A stretch of 64,000 nt of DNA from Manduca sexta (lineage: Eukaryota; Arthropoda; Insecta; Lepidoptera; Sphingidae). Location of the stretch: assembly GCF_014839805.1 (NCBI RefSeq), contig NC_051138.1, forward strand, positions 4,586,983 through 4,650,982, read 5' to 3'. Positions within the stretch are counted from its first letter, which is position 1. Each line of letters starts with the position of its first letter. The notes below the pieces were generated by a model. It saw nothing but the letters and a program-made list of their open reading frames with translations, did not search any database and had not been told where the DNA came from. A program made the translations under genes and the position numbers. Positions 24,101 through 36,100 of the stretch are shown piece by piece.

Positions 24101-27100
24101 CTTCCATTTGCTGTGCTGCGGCGGTGCGTTCATCTCCGGTGAGGATCTGACTTGCTGACTTTGTACGCTGGCAGTACATTATTTTCGTATATTTGTTAGT
24201 GTATTTATCTAGCTTAACTAGCAATTTTAATTAGGCACCGACTCCAAAATTGGTATCCAATATATAACTGTTATGTGAAATTATTTTTTGGTTTTGACTG
24301 GTTTTTGAAGGCGGTTTAATTTTTTGTTAAAATTATTTTTATTTTTTGCTTTTTTGTAATAGTATAAAATAGACCGTCTCAATGTCTCGCATAGTCATGT
24401 TTCGCTCACGATACGATTATCGCGCTGAGGAGTTACACCTCTGAGTACCACTGAAAAGGGGAAAAGGTGTGATGCTATATATATGTATGTGAGAAGTAGA
24501 TTTAAGCAAACCTAACGCAAAAACACAACTGATATATTTGGCTCACAGTACAACTATCGCGCTATGGTGTAACACCTCTGCCTACCTCTGAAAAGGGGAA
24601 AAGGTGTGATGCTATATATATGTATGTATGTAAGAAGTAGAGTCCACTAAACCCAACACAAAAACACAACTTATGTGTTTCGCACGCAGTACGACTATCG
24701 CGCTGAAATGTTACACCTCTGCCTACCCCTGAAAAGGGGAAAAGGTGTGATGCTATATGTATATATATATGTAAGAAGTAGATTCAAGCAAACCTAACGC
24801 AAAAACACAACTGATATATTTTGATCATACTACAACTATCGCGCTGTGGTGTTACATCTCTGCCTTCCCCTAAAAAGTGGAAAAGGTGTGATGCTATATA
24901 CATATATGTATGTATGTAAGAAGTAGAGTCAATTAAACCCAACCCAAAAACACAACTGATATGTTTCACACACAGTACGACTATCGCGATGAAATGTCTC
25001 CTCTGCCTACCCCTGACACGGGGAAAAGGTGTTACGCTATATGTATAAGTATGTGAGAAGTACAGTCAACCAAACTCAATGCAAAAACATAACTAAATAC
25101 GTCACAGGAAAGCTAAATTCGCGATTTCGTTTTCTTGGACGACATAATTATTCTAGTTTTTTTTTTATTTCAAAACCAAACTACCGAAGAACTACCGAAA
25201 AAAATGTATAGGACCAAATCTGGAGAGAAATTCTTTCATAATAAAAAAAGAATTTTCCAAATCGGTTCATAAATGAGCGAGTTGTGAGGTAACAAACAAA
25301 CAAAAAAAAATTCACGTCGAATTGATAACCTCCTCCTTTTTTTTGAAGTCAGTTAAAAATATAAATGATGGTCGATACTATAACTCTAGATTAAAATAAC
25401 CTGTACATAACAATAATAAATAATATGTTCACGTATTGATAGTCATCCATTCTATTCGCTGATTGTTAATTAATTTTTAGAGGTGCATTTCTAGCACATT
25501 GAGATCGCGATACTTATTCTTTAAATTTAAAATTGGTAATGGAAAAAGTTTTCTTTTTTTTTCTAAGAAAAGTTTGTAACTATTATGTAGGTATTCGAGG
25601 CGACCACTTATTTTAATGTGATTTAATATATTATTAAATTTCTTGTTTTCACAGTTGCTTCGGGCCAAAATGCTAGCTCTTCCGGTGTAGCATCAGCTAA
25701 TAGTGGTAAGATTTGATACTCACGAAATTCATAGGCCTAAAGCCCAAAAGGGAGATAAAATACAAGCAAGGCAGTTCAAGGATAGTTTCGAAAATCCAGA
25801 TTTGCTTGATATATTTTCTGAACACATAACAATGCGCTGAAGACATCCACTGCAAGATCAGTATGCTGGAGTTACTGCCGTAACGGAGAAAATGTAAATA
25901 AAAACATTTTATCATATACGTTACTAAAATACGTTGTTTTTTAGTTAATACAAACTACTATTGATTGTGTCTTTTCTAAAAACTTAAAAGAATATATTAT
26001 TATCAACCTAAAAACAATAAAGTTATTCACTTTGATTTCATTTATAGGTGAAGGCAACGCCTCGGCTTCTTCAGCGGCTTCAGCAGGTAAATACATTAGT
26101 ATTCGGCAGTATTATGTCTATTCATCACTTTCTTATCAAATGGCTATTGGAAAAAACTAAACGCTTCGTAACAGCAAACCTTTTGAGCGCAAAGCGCGAA
26201 AATTAGCTAAATTTTATTGTATTATGCTCGATATTTACTTATATTATTATGTTTTTTATACTGTTGGGAGGATAACGAATTATCATATCTTTTAGAAAAA
26301 GTATCACCGTGAGTCACGTAATATAGGAGAGATGTTAAAAAAATAAGGTTCAATATAATATGATTGATGTATTTATCTCTTGCCAGTAGATATTTTTTTG
26401 GGCTTCACTTTACTTAACATCGGATACAATAAAGTCACTTCCCCATATCATTGATAAAACAAAATAATAATAAATAATGAAAGTGGATAATACATGATCA
26501 ACATTTCTTACCTCGGTCTTATTATCACTGACTATTATATTTGTCAAGTCGCCGCTATGCCAATGATGTACCTATTTTTATAACGACGACAAAACTGCAA
26601 TTCTGAAGTGTTATTGTATTAAATGTATTTATTGCAGAATCCAGTGGCAAAGGCGGAAAAGCATCGGGTGCAGCCGCATCAAGTGAGTTTTTATTTTATT
26701 TTCTATTGTATATCACTGGCAATAATTATTAAAATATATAACTTAAAATTTGTCTTTTACCATAAGTAGGGACTCTCTCACATTAATGCAGCTATTCAGT
26801 AAATGGTAAAAGATAATAATCTATCTACAAATAACTTCATTATTTTGATAATCGCCGTGTAAATTATTCCACGTGACATCTTACGTCTTTGACTGTAATC
26901 AAATTTAACATATTTTATTATTATATATCTCGCCAGTCAAGCAAGCGGATTATCTGATGTTGTGTTCTCCACCACTCAAAAATACTCACAATGCCACTGT
27001 CCTTCGTATTAAAAACATTGTATTCTGACCATTTTAAATTTGCATTGGACACTGCAAAATAATTTATCCAGTGCATGATCATTGATCAGATCATTATGGT

Positions 27101-30100
27101 CATGGTTTCCTTCGTTAACAATAAAAATAGTCGTTCTTACGCCTTTTGCATATCGACGCGGCAAACCGCGATAGCGAAGCGTACCTACTCGAAAAGCTAA
27201 ATATAAACGAAATTTATCCGTCGATTTCATTTCGCTTTCCTATCCACTGTAACATATCTGTATAACAAACTGCATTTCTTGAAATTTTTCGCCACACTAC
27301 TTTCTTTTTATGTTTATTCCTATAATTTGGATGCCCCATTAAATGTGATTCGAGTTAATCTCATATTTCATTAATAATTTTCTCGGTTTCTACCTCCGCC
27401 ATCATATTTCGTCGCGATTTCTGTCATAAAAGACAAACCACGTCGTTTCTCTCCCATACCGCGGCGTCCGTGTGAAAAGAGTATCCCGAGTAACTACGAT
27501 ATTATTATGGAAAGAGAGTCAATTATAGGAAATCACAAACCGCCAGAGAGAATTGCACCACTTAAAATTCATGAATGGTTTTTACTATTAGTTAAAAATA
27601 TTATAATATTTTGTGAAAATCTATAAAATAGTTTGTGATTAAATCGTGTTATGGACATTATTAAATTCCGTAAATACTTTATGTTCAGGTGCTACAACTT
27701 ATGAATCAGGCGGTAACGGAACTGGTAATAGTGGAGGAAGTAGTCCAGAAAGCGAACCGGGAGGCAGCCCAGGCGGTGGACCAGGAAACAGCCCAGGCAA
27801 TGAACCAGGAAGCAGCCCAAGCAGTGGGTCAGGAAACAGCCCAGGCGGTGAACCAGGAAGCAGCACAGGAGGCAGCCCAGGCAGTGAACCAGGAAGCAGC
27901 CCAGGCAGTGAACCAGGAAGCAGCTCAAGCAGTGGGTCAGGAAACAGCCCAGGAAACAGCCCTGGCAGTGCATCAGGAGGCAGCCCAGGCAGTGCACCAG
28001 GAAGCAGCACAGGCAGTGGACCAGAAAGCAGTCCAGGAGGCAGCCCAGGCAGTGAACTAGGAAGCAGCCCAGGCAGTGAACCAGGAAGCAGCCCAAGCAG
28101 TGGGTCAGGAAACAGCCCAGGAAGCAGCCCAGGCAGTGAACCAGGAAGCAGTCCAGGAGACAACCCAGGCAGTGGATCAGGAAACAGCCCAGGAGGCAGC
28201 CCAGGCAATGCACCAGGAGGCAGCCCAGGAAACAGCCCTGGCAGTGCACCAGGAGGCAGCCCAGACAGTGGACCAGGAAGCAGCACAGGCAGTGGATCAG
28301 GAAGCAGTCCAGAAGGCAGCCCAGGCAGTGAACCAGGAAGCAGCCCAGGCAGTGAACCAGGAAGTAGCCCAAGCAGTGAACCAGGAAGCAGCCCAGACAG
28401 TGGACCAGGAAACAGTTCAGGAGGCAAACCAAGTAGCGGATCGGGAGGCACACCAGGCAGTGAATTAGGAAGCAGCCCAAGCAGTGGACCAGAAAGTAGT
28501 CCAGAAGGCAGCCCAGGCAGTTCACCAGGAAGCAGCCCAGGAAACAGCCCTGGCAGTGCACCAGGAAGCAGCACAGGCAGTGGACCAGAAAGCAGTCCAG
28601 GAGGCAGCCCAGGCAGTGAACCAGGAAGCAGCCCAGGCAGTGAACCAGGAAGCAGCCCAAGCAGTGGGTCAGGAAACAGCCCAGGAAGCAGCCCAGGCAG
28701 TGAACCAGGAAGCAGTCCAGGAGACAACCCAGGCAGTGGATCAGGAAACAGCCCAGGAGGCAGCCCAGGCAATGCACCAGGAGGCAGCCCAGGAAACAGC
28801 CCTGGCAGTGCACCAGGAGGCAGCCCAGACAGTGGACCAGGAAGCAGCACAGGCAGTGGATCAGGAAGTAGCCCAAGCAGTGAACCAGGAAGCAGCCCAG
28901 ACAGTGGACCAGAAAGCAGCCCAGGAGGCAAACCAAGTAGTGGATCGGGAGGCAAACCAGGAGGGAAACCAGGTTGCGACGTGGTTGGTGCAATAAATGA
29001 CGTCTTGATATCTGAAGGAGCCATTATAAAAGAGTTGGAAAACTTCTTAACACGTCATAAAAAATTACCAAATAAGATTGAATTTACTACAATAAGAAGG
29101 AAGAGTAAGTTGTGTTGATATTATTATGTACTACTAGCTTCCGCCCGCAGCTTCGCCCGCGTGGATTTCGGACTTCAAAAATGGAGCCGGTCGCGAACGT
29201 TCGAGAATGTTCGTTTTACGAAGCTACTCGCTAGGTGATTCGCTAGCCTCTAGGTGCCAAGCAAGCCGCCTGCCTGTGCGTTCGCGACCTTATATATATA
29301 CAAAAATAATCCTTATAGCGTGATTCAGTATTCACGCATGATGGCTTATTATTAGTGTATTTCATTTATAACTTTGGTGTTTCTATACCGATTTCTATGA
29401 TTCTTTTTTATGGAATATTTAATAATGTTAACTTTTTTAATTAGGGATGACTGAGAGTGTTATAAACGTAAGTGGAGACAAATATAATGAGAAAGCTTCG
29501 AACTGCTAAGCTATCGGGAGTTACACGTGTTATTGTGAGTCAACCATAAAAGATAGACATATGCTGTCGTGGGATATTTTTTACATAATTTTAAGGAGAA
29601 CATTTCCGTCATACATGATTTCTGTGTAGCTTTAACCATTAAGGTGGCACACGCGACGGAAGCTTAAAAAATGGAGTAACTCCTCCCGTTTTCCCAATAT
29701 TTCCCTTCACTGCTCTGCTCCTATTAATTGTAGCGTGATGAAAAGTATACTATAACCAGCACAGGAGTATGACAAATAATTGTATCAAGTTTCGTTAAAA
29801 TCCGTCGAGTAGTTTTTGTTTCTATAACGGTTATACAGACAGACAGACAGACAAAAATTTTACTAATTGCATTTTTGGCATCAGTATCGATCCCTAATCA
29901 CCCCCTGATAGTTATTTTGGAAATATATTTCATGTACAGAATTGACCTCTCCACAGATTTATTATAAGTATAGATATAGATAAACAACTTGTTTAGATTA
30001 TTTTACAAATACCTTTTTTTTTATTTCGCGGAGAAAGTTCCTTATTACTACCGCCCAGCCTTCGTAGGGGGCGACTGAGCGGTTATGCTGGGGTAACCGT

Positions 30101-33100
30101 GCCTTAAGGCCCGGCGTTGAGCCGCCCGGATTTGATGGTGACCTTCGGGCGACCGCCGGGCCGAGTCCCTAACCCTACATACAACTTAAGCCTATGCACG
30201 GCCTACCAGCTAAAACTCCGCGGTGGCCCTCTTCGGCGCATTTGGGACGGCTGCGGGCTTCCTCTGACGTTGACGTGTCTAAGTCTGCGACCGCAGCCGC
30301 CCCTGCGCGGTGCCGCCTTGCGGCCCGTCTCCGATGGGGGGGCTCAGAAGCCCCCGCGCACCGAAGGACGCCCTCGGTGTCTACGGCAGTATGAGGCCAA
30401 CAACACACTGCCGTCCATCCCGGGGTCAACCGAAAGATGTGAAAAACATGCACAAAAATTCACTAAGGCGGACAGAATCTAAATGTTGCCGCGCCGTGGC
30501 GCCTGTCTAGCCACTGTTTAAAGACAGGACGCACTGTCGCGACGGCCCGAAGCCCCGCTGACGGGGCCTCCAGCCTGAGACGCCACTCCTCCACGGCGGC
30601 TCGCCGTAAGGAGGCCCTTTTGGCCTCCACATCCTTCAGGGCCGGACGCTGCCCGTTCTTGAACGCCTCCTCGCTCTAATGAAATGTGTCGGAGAGAGCT
30701 TTGGCGTCCAGATCCCAGGGCTGGAATCCGGCCAAAAGACAAGCCGCCTCGTACGAGACCGTCGGTACGCCCGTATGGCCCACTGCGCAATGACCCGCTG
30801 CGGGCCCCGCAGGAGGGCGACACAACGCCTCCCCAGGGCGTCAGCCCATACTGGGCTGCCGTACAACGCCATGGACCGCACGACCCCGTGGTACAACCTT
30901 CGACAGGGGATACCAGGACCTTCCAGGTTGGGCAGCAGGCTAGAAAGAGCGCCCGCCGTCCTGGACAACTTTGTCCTCAACTTCTCGAAATGGGCGCGGA
31001 AGTCCCATCGGCTATCCAAAATTAAACCTAAATATTTCATCGTTTTGCCGATGGGTCTCCGCACCCCCTCAACCACGATGTGGGTACCGGCCGGTGGCCC
31101 CAGCCGAGGCCCGTGGAAACAAATGGCCTCGGTCTTTTCGAGGGCCACCTTCAAACCCAAACGCTTGATTCGGCTCACTACGTAGCCGGCGCCCACCGCC
31201 GCCAGGATCGCGGCGTCCTGGAAGGTCTTAGACGTGGCCGTGACTAGCGTGTCGTCCGCATAGCATGTCACGCCGACGCCCCAGAGATTGGCACCACGGA
31301 GCACCTAGTCGTACCCGATGTTCCACAAGAGAGGGCCTAGAACCGACCCCTGTGGGACACCGCACGACATCGCTCTCCGGTGCCACCCGTCGGCGCCTGG
31401 ATACATTACGTACCTGCCAAAAAGGTACGCGTGCACCAGACGCCTTAGATAGGGCGGTACCGCGTGGTACTGCAGTGCTTCATTAATACATGGCCAGGGG
31501 AGCGAATTAAACGCATTGGAAATGTCTAGGGAAACAGCAATCACTATTTTACCCCTGGCCACTGCTTCCTCCGCCTGAGACTTGACCCGCAGAATCGCGT
31601 GGACGGTAGAGTGTCCGCCCCGAAAACCAAACTGGTTGTCGGCCAAGTTGGGACCGACCCTCTCGAGGTGCTCGACAAGGCGCGTGTGTAGAATGCGCTC
31701 AAAAAGTTTGGCGACCTCGTCGAGCAGCACGATGAGCCGGTAGGCCGACGACTTCTCTCCGGGTCTCCCTTCCTTCTTAAGCAGGACGAGCTTCCCGGTT
31801 CTCCAACGCGCCGGGAAGACGTCCTGCACCATGCAAGCGGAGAATAGGCTGCGGAGCCGCGGCCCCAAGTGCTCGAGGGCTAGCACCCAGGCTTTCCCGG
31901 GGATGCCGTCGAGACCCGGGGCGGTGTTTTTGCCCCGCAGCCGAAACACTGCCGCCCGCATTTCCGCGGGCGAAACCTCTGGAATACCCCCTGCTGATGA
32001 CGACGATTTCGCCACTTCCGGTGGCGCCATCGGTGGAGGAGTGGTATCCTCGGTGGCCGGGAACAAGGTCGCGACAACGTTGGCCAAAAGATCCAGCCTG
32101 AGACTCTCCGACAGTGGGGGCGCCGCCGAACGAAGTTTGTTCATCACTAGTTTGTATGGGCGCCCCCACGGGTCCGCGTCGAGAGTCTCCCGAAACTCCC
32201 TACGTGCCGCGACCTTGGCCCTATGAATGGCCACCCGCTGCGCTCTCTTCGCCTCCTTGTAGAGGCCGTAGAGGTGCCGCTCCTGGTATTCATGGTCACT
32301 ACTACGAATGCGGCGGCGGCGATGCCTAGCGAATCGGCGGCGCGCAGCCACGCAAGACGCGCGCAACTCCGCTAGCTCCACCGACCACTAGTACATCTCC
32401 CGCCGCGGAGGACGACGGAGCGCCCGGGGCATGGCGGCGTCGCAAACATCCGACATTGGAACCCCGAACCACTCCGCCTCCTGCTCGACTCGAATCGGAC
32501 CCTCAGGCTCGGGACGCCATGACACTGCCAGAGCGGCCAGCTCTAGGGCCTTCTTGTAGAGGCACCTTAACGCCCACCGCGGGCCGTCCTGTCGAGGGGC
32601 ACTCGGTCCACCTACACTATTGGGCCGGATACTCGGGGATGCGGAGACGTCAAACCTAATATAACGATGGTCCGACAACGTCTCCACGCCCACGAGGACT
32701 CTCCAGCCCTGGACACGACGTGCGACGGTGGGACTCCCAAACGACAGATCCACTATGGACCCGCCATTGCGCCGCACGCACGTGTTCACCGACCCCCTGT
32801 TCAGGACGGCCAGGCCGACGTAAATCGCCCATTCCTCCAGGACCCTACCGCGAGCGTCGGTCGCCGGCGAACCCCAGACCGCGGACTTCGCGTTGAAGTC
32901 GCCGGCGACGATCGCCGGGTAAAGTTGGCCTTGCTCAACCAGGGCCCCCAGTCGAACGAGGAAAGATTCGAACTCGCCCAGGGGTCTGTTGGGGGAGAAA
33001 TAAACTCCTACTATCCACAGGTCCCCCAACAGAACCGCGACGCATCCCTGGCCCTTCTCGACTTTTGCGAAGGGCGGGGAGCCAGCGGCACCCTGGTTGA

Positions 33101-36100
33101 TGATGGCCACGGACCCGTCGATGTCCCCTACCCAATTGTCTCGGGGCGGGACAAAATACGGTTCGGCGACCACGGCCACGTGTACCGACCACTGCGCTAG
33201 GCTTTGGGACAACAGGTCCTGGGCGCGGGCGCAGTGGTTTATGTTCGCCTGGAGGAACTTGAAGTCCATTATTGATGGGCGATTTGCTCCACTTCCATCT
33301 CGGCTACTGCCACTGTTTTCGGTGGGCTCGCCGCCTGCGGCTGGGACAGAACCTCAGCCGCGGCGACACTCCTTCTTTGCTGGGGGCGGCGCCGGTTACG
33401 ACGGGAGGGGGCAGTGCATGCCTTCCCCCCGAGCCGGTGCCTGGTGGGCCTGCCGGCGGCCGCACAGAGTGCGCAGTTCGCTGGGGCCTTGCACTCCCAG
33501 GCTTTGTGACCCGCCTGACCGCAGCGATAACAGAGGTGGCTGCGGTCTACTGCACAGTTGCAGCGCTCCCGGACGTGCCCGCTCTCCAGGCACCGGAAAC
33601 ACCGCATTGGCCGCGACTCCAGTACAGTCACCCGAGCCGCGGTCCAGCCTATGAGTATGCGGCCCACCCCCCTAACTTTTTGGGCCGCCTTAATCGGCAT
33701 GCGGACCCACGCCGATCCTACTCCCGAACGATCGGGACGAATTTGCCTGACCTTTATTAATTCTGGCGGACACTTACCGGCCTTGGCGAGGGCCGCTGCG
33801 ACCGTCTCAGGTGTTGCGGTATAGTCCAATTCGGACAGTCACAGCTCGACGGTTTTGGTGGGCCGGGATATCTTCACGTCCTCCGACCCACCGAAACACT
33901 CCCTCAGCCTCGCGGCAAGGGAGTCGGCCCTCTCCTCTGAATTGGCCCCGGGCACCTCATACATCGGGGCGCCCGTGGCCGCGAACTTCGGCCTTAGCCT
34001 GGTGATGTCCAGGCCGGTGAGGTCTACACGACTCTGTGCGTCCATGAGGACGCCCTTGTAGGTAAGACCTTTCGCTACTGCCGCCGGCGTCAAGGATATC
34101 ACTACGGCCGCAGAGCGTGGTGGTCGCAGTTTCGACTCCGCCCGACGTGTAGATTGCGGTGGATGCGTGCTTGCCGCTGGTGTTGCAGCGGTCTTCCCCT
34201 TCTTCTTGGTGTTTTTCTTGGCCACCACGACCCACGGCGTGTCCATGGAGGCCGGTACCGGCGGCAGCAGGCGGGGCTCCGGAGCGGGTTGTGCCGGAGG
34301 GCCATTTTTCCTGCCCTTTTGGGCCTTCGGCTTGGGCGCCGTCGTCGCCGCCGCCTTCTTCCTCTCGGGTTTCCTCTTCTCGGGCGGTGCTGTCGCAGTC
34401 GCCGGGGCCGTAGAAGGACCCGCGACAGCCTGTGGCGGCGCGCAGGAGGGTCCGGGTACTGGGGCGAGAAGGCGAGCGGGGGCTGTTTTCTTCCCTACTC
34501 CTTTCCCTTTCTCCCTCCTGGATTTTGGCGGGGGAGGACCTCCGACCATTCCTCCTGTCACTGGGAGCTGTGTGTCCCCCGAGGCGGCCTTCCTTTCGTG
34601 GACCAAGCTGGGCCTCTGGGCTAGCCCCATCAGGGCCGACTCTAACCTGGCCTGGACCCTGGCTTCCACCATAGCCAGCATCTCCTCCGTTGACGGCCCT
34701 TTGTTGGACGCCTCCAGCTCTTCGAGGCGTCTTTTGAGAGCAGCATTCTCCTCCTGCAGCGTTTTTATATTCGCCTCGAGGCGGGCACTGTGCTCTTGCC
34801 ACTTCTTCGATTCACTCTCGAGGCGAGTGATGACGGCGGACTCCGGCTGTTGTATGTACTGGGTGATTTTGTTGGTCACCCAGTTTAAAGCTGTCTGGGA
34901 CGTTCCCTTTCGGTTGCCCGACTTGTGAACAATGGAGCGCATCACATGCTCGCACTGTTTTAAGTCCTCCTTTGTGACGGGGCGGTCCTCTTCTTCATCC
35001 AAACGCGGAGGCATCGGCGACTTCACGAATTTGAGCCGGTCTTCTAGCTCCTCCTCCGCCTTTTGGCGTGCCTCCTCGCACTTGAGTCGGTCGCGTTCCC
35101 TCTGCGCATGTTTGAGGCCTACGTACTTACCGACCGTGGGAGGACGCCCCCTCCCTCGGCCGTCGGTGGTCTGCGCCTTGGGTACCAGCTCGTCTGTATC
35201 ACTCGTGCAGAGTGAGAGACAATTCTTTGAGCGGGAGTGCCTCCTCCAGAGCATCCCGCTCCGGACAGAGGAGACACTGCCGCTCGACTCCGAATCAATG
35301 CCTATCTATGGGCCCGATCTCATCGGCCACAACTTCTTTGCGCTTAGCGCCCTTTGCCTCCTGCAAAACTTCACCATCTCCAGGCTTTCGCCCGTCGATC
35401 TTCGCCTCCCCAGACGGAACCGAGGTAGGCAACCTCGCAAAGTAAGTAACGTACCTATCGGCCATGCATCCCCTCGCGGTTCGCCGCCGCTTGGAATTCG
35501 GGGTGATTTTTTATAGAGGTTTTTCTGCCTCGCGGTCCGGGCGGTTAAGCCAAGACCCTCGGTCCAGCGGGAGCGCGAAACATATCCACAGACCTCCACA
35601 CCAGATTACGATCTGCGACGGCGACAATGGGAGAAAGAGTCCCCCCCACTGCCTGCTCGGGGCGGGGTGAGCGCACACCGAGCCCGTCGACACTTCCGGG
35701 ACAGAACCGGGGGCCGCCCGAGATGGGCCAATCTCTCTGCACTGACAACACGGCGGCCATCGCAAGAGGCGACGACCGTCAACCAGCACATTTGTCAGGA
35801 TATTCACCGGCGCGCAGATCAGCCTGATCGGTCTGATCGACGCGCCGTTGTCCAGGGTGCACCAACGAGGAGGTTTCCTGACCTAGCACCCCATTTTACG
35901 AATACCTAAATTTGTATCAAGGCATCTAGAAAACATCAATTTAATAGACTTGCTCTTTTATAAGCGACACTCTCAGTTCACTACAGAAAAAATATTGTTT
36001 CTTACTTTATATCATTCAAACGCCTATTAAAAAAGAATAAACAGTACTTGCACACTGCTGTAACACCACCAATAAACATAATACTACATTTTTCCATCAC

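Larger units (their letters stand above)
30014..35892 (-). mobile_element. R1-clade non-LTR retrotransposon, full length but disabled
   Basis: About 5.9 kb, minus strand, inserted in the last intron of the large gene in antisense. The 3' end is a short poly-A (T run 30013-30022 on the plus strand). Gag-like ORF1 and EN-RT ORF2 are recognisable. GC content is much higher than in the surrounding intron. Full length with a target duplication, so not 5'-truncated. At least two frameshifts and several in-frame stops rule out autonomous activity. Confidence 0.85.

Noticed and set aside
27692..29024. Antisense frames over exon 27
   Set aside because: Repeat shadows; the sense frame has correct phase and a unique C-terminus.
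30117..36000. Many plus-strand Arg/Pro/Ala-rich frames
   Set aside because: GC-rich shadows of the minus-strand LINE ORFs.
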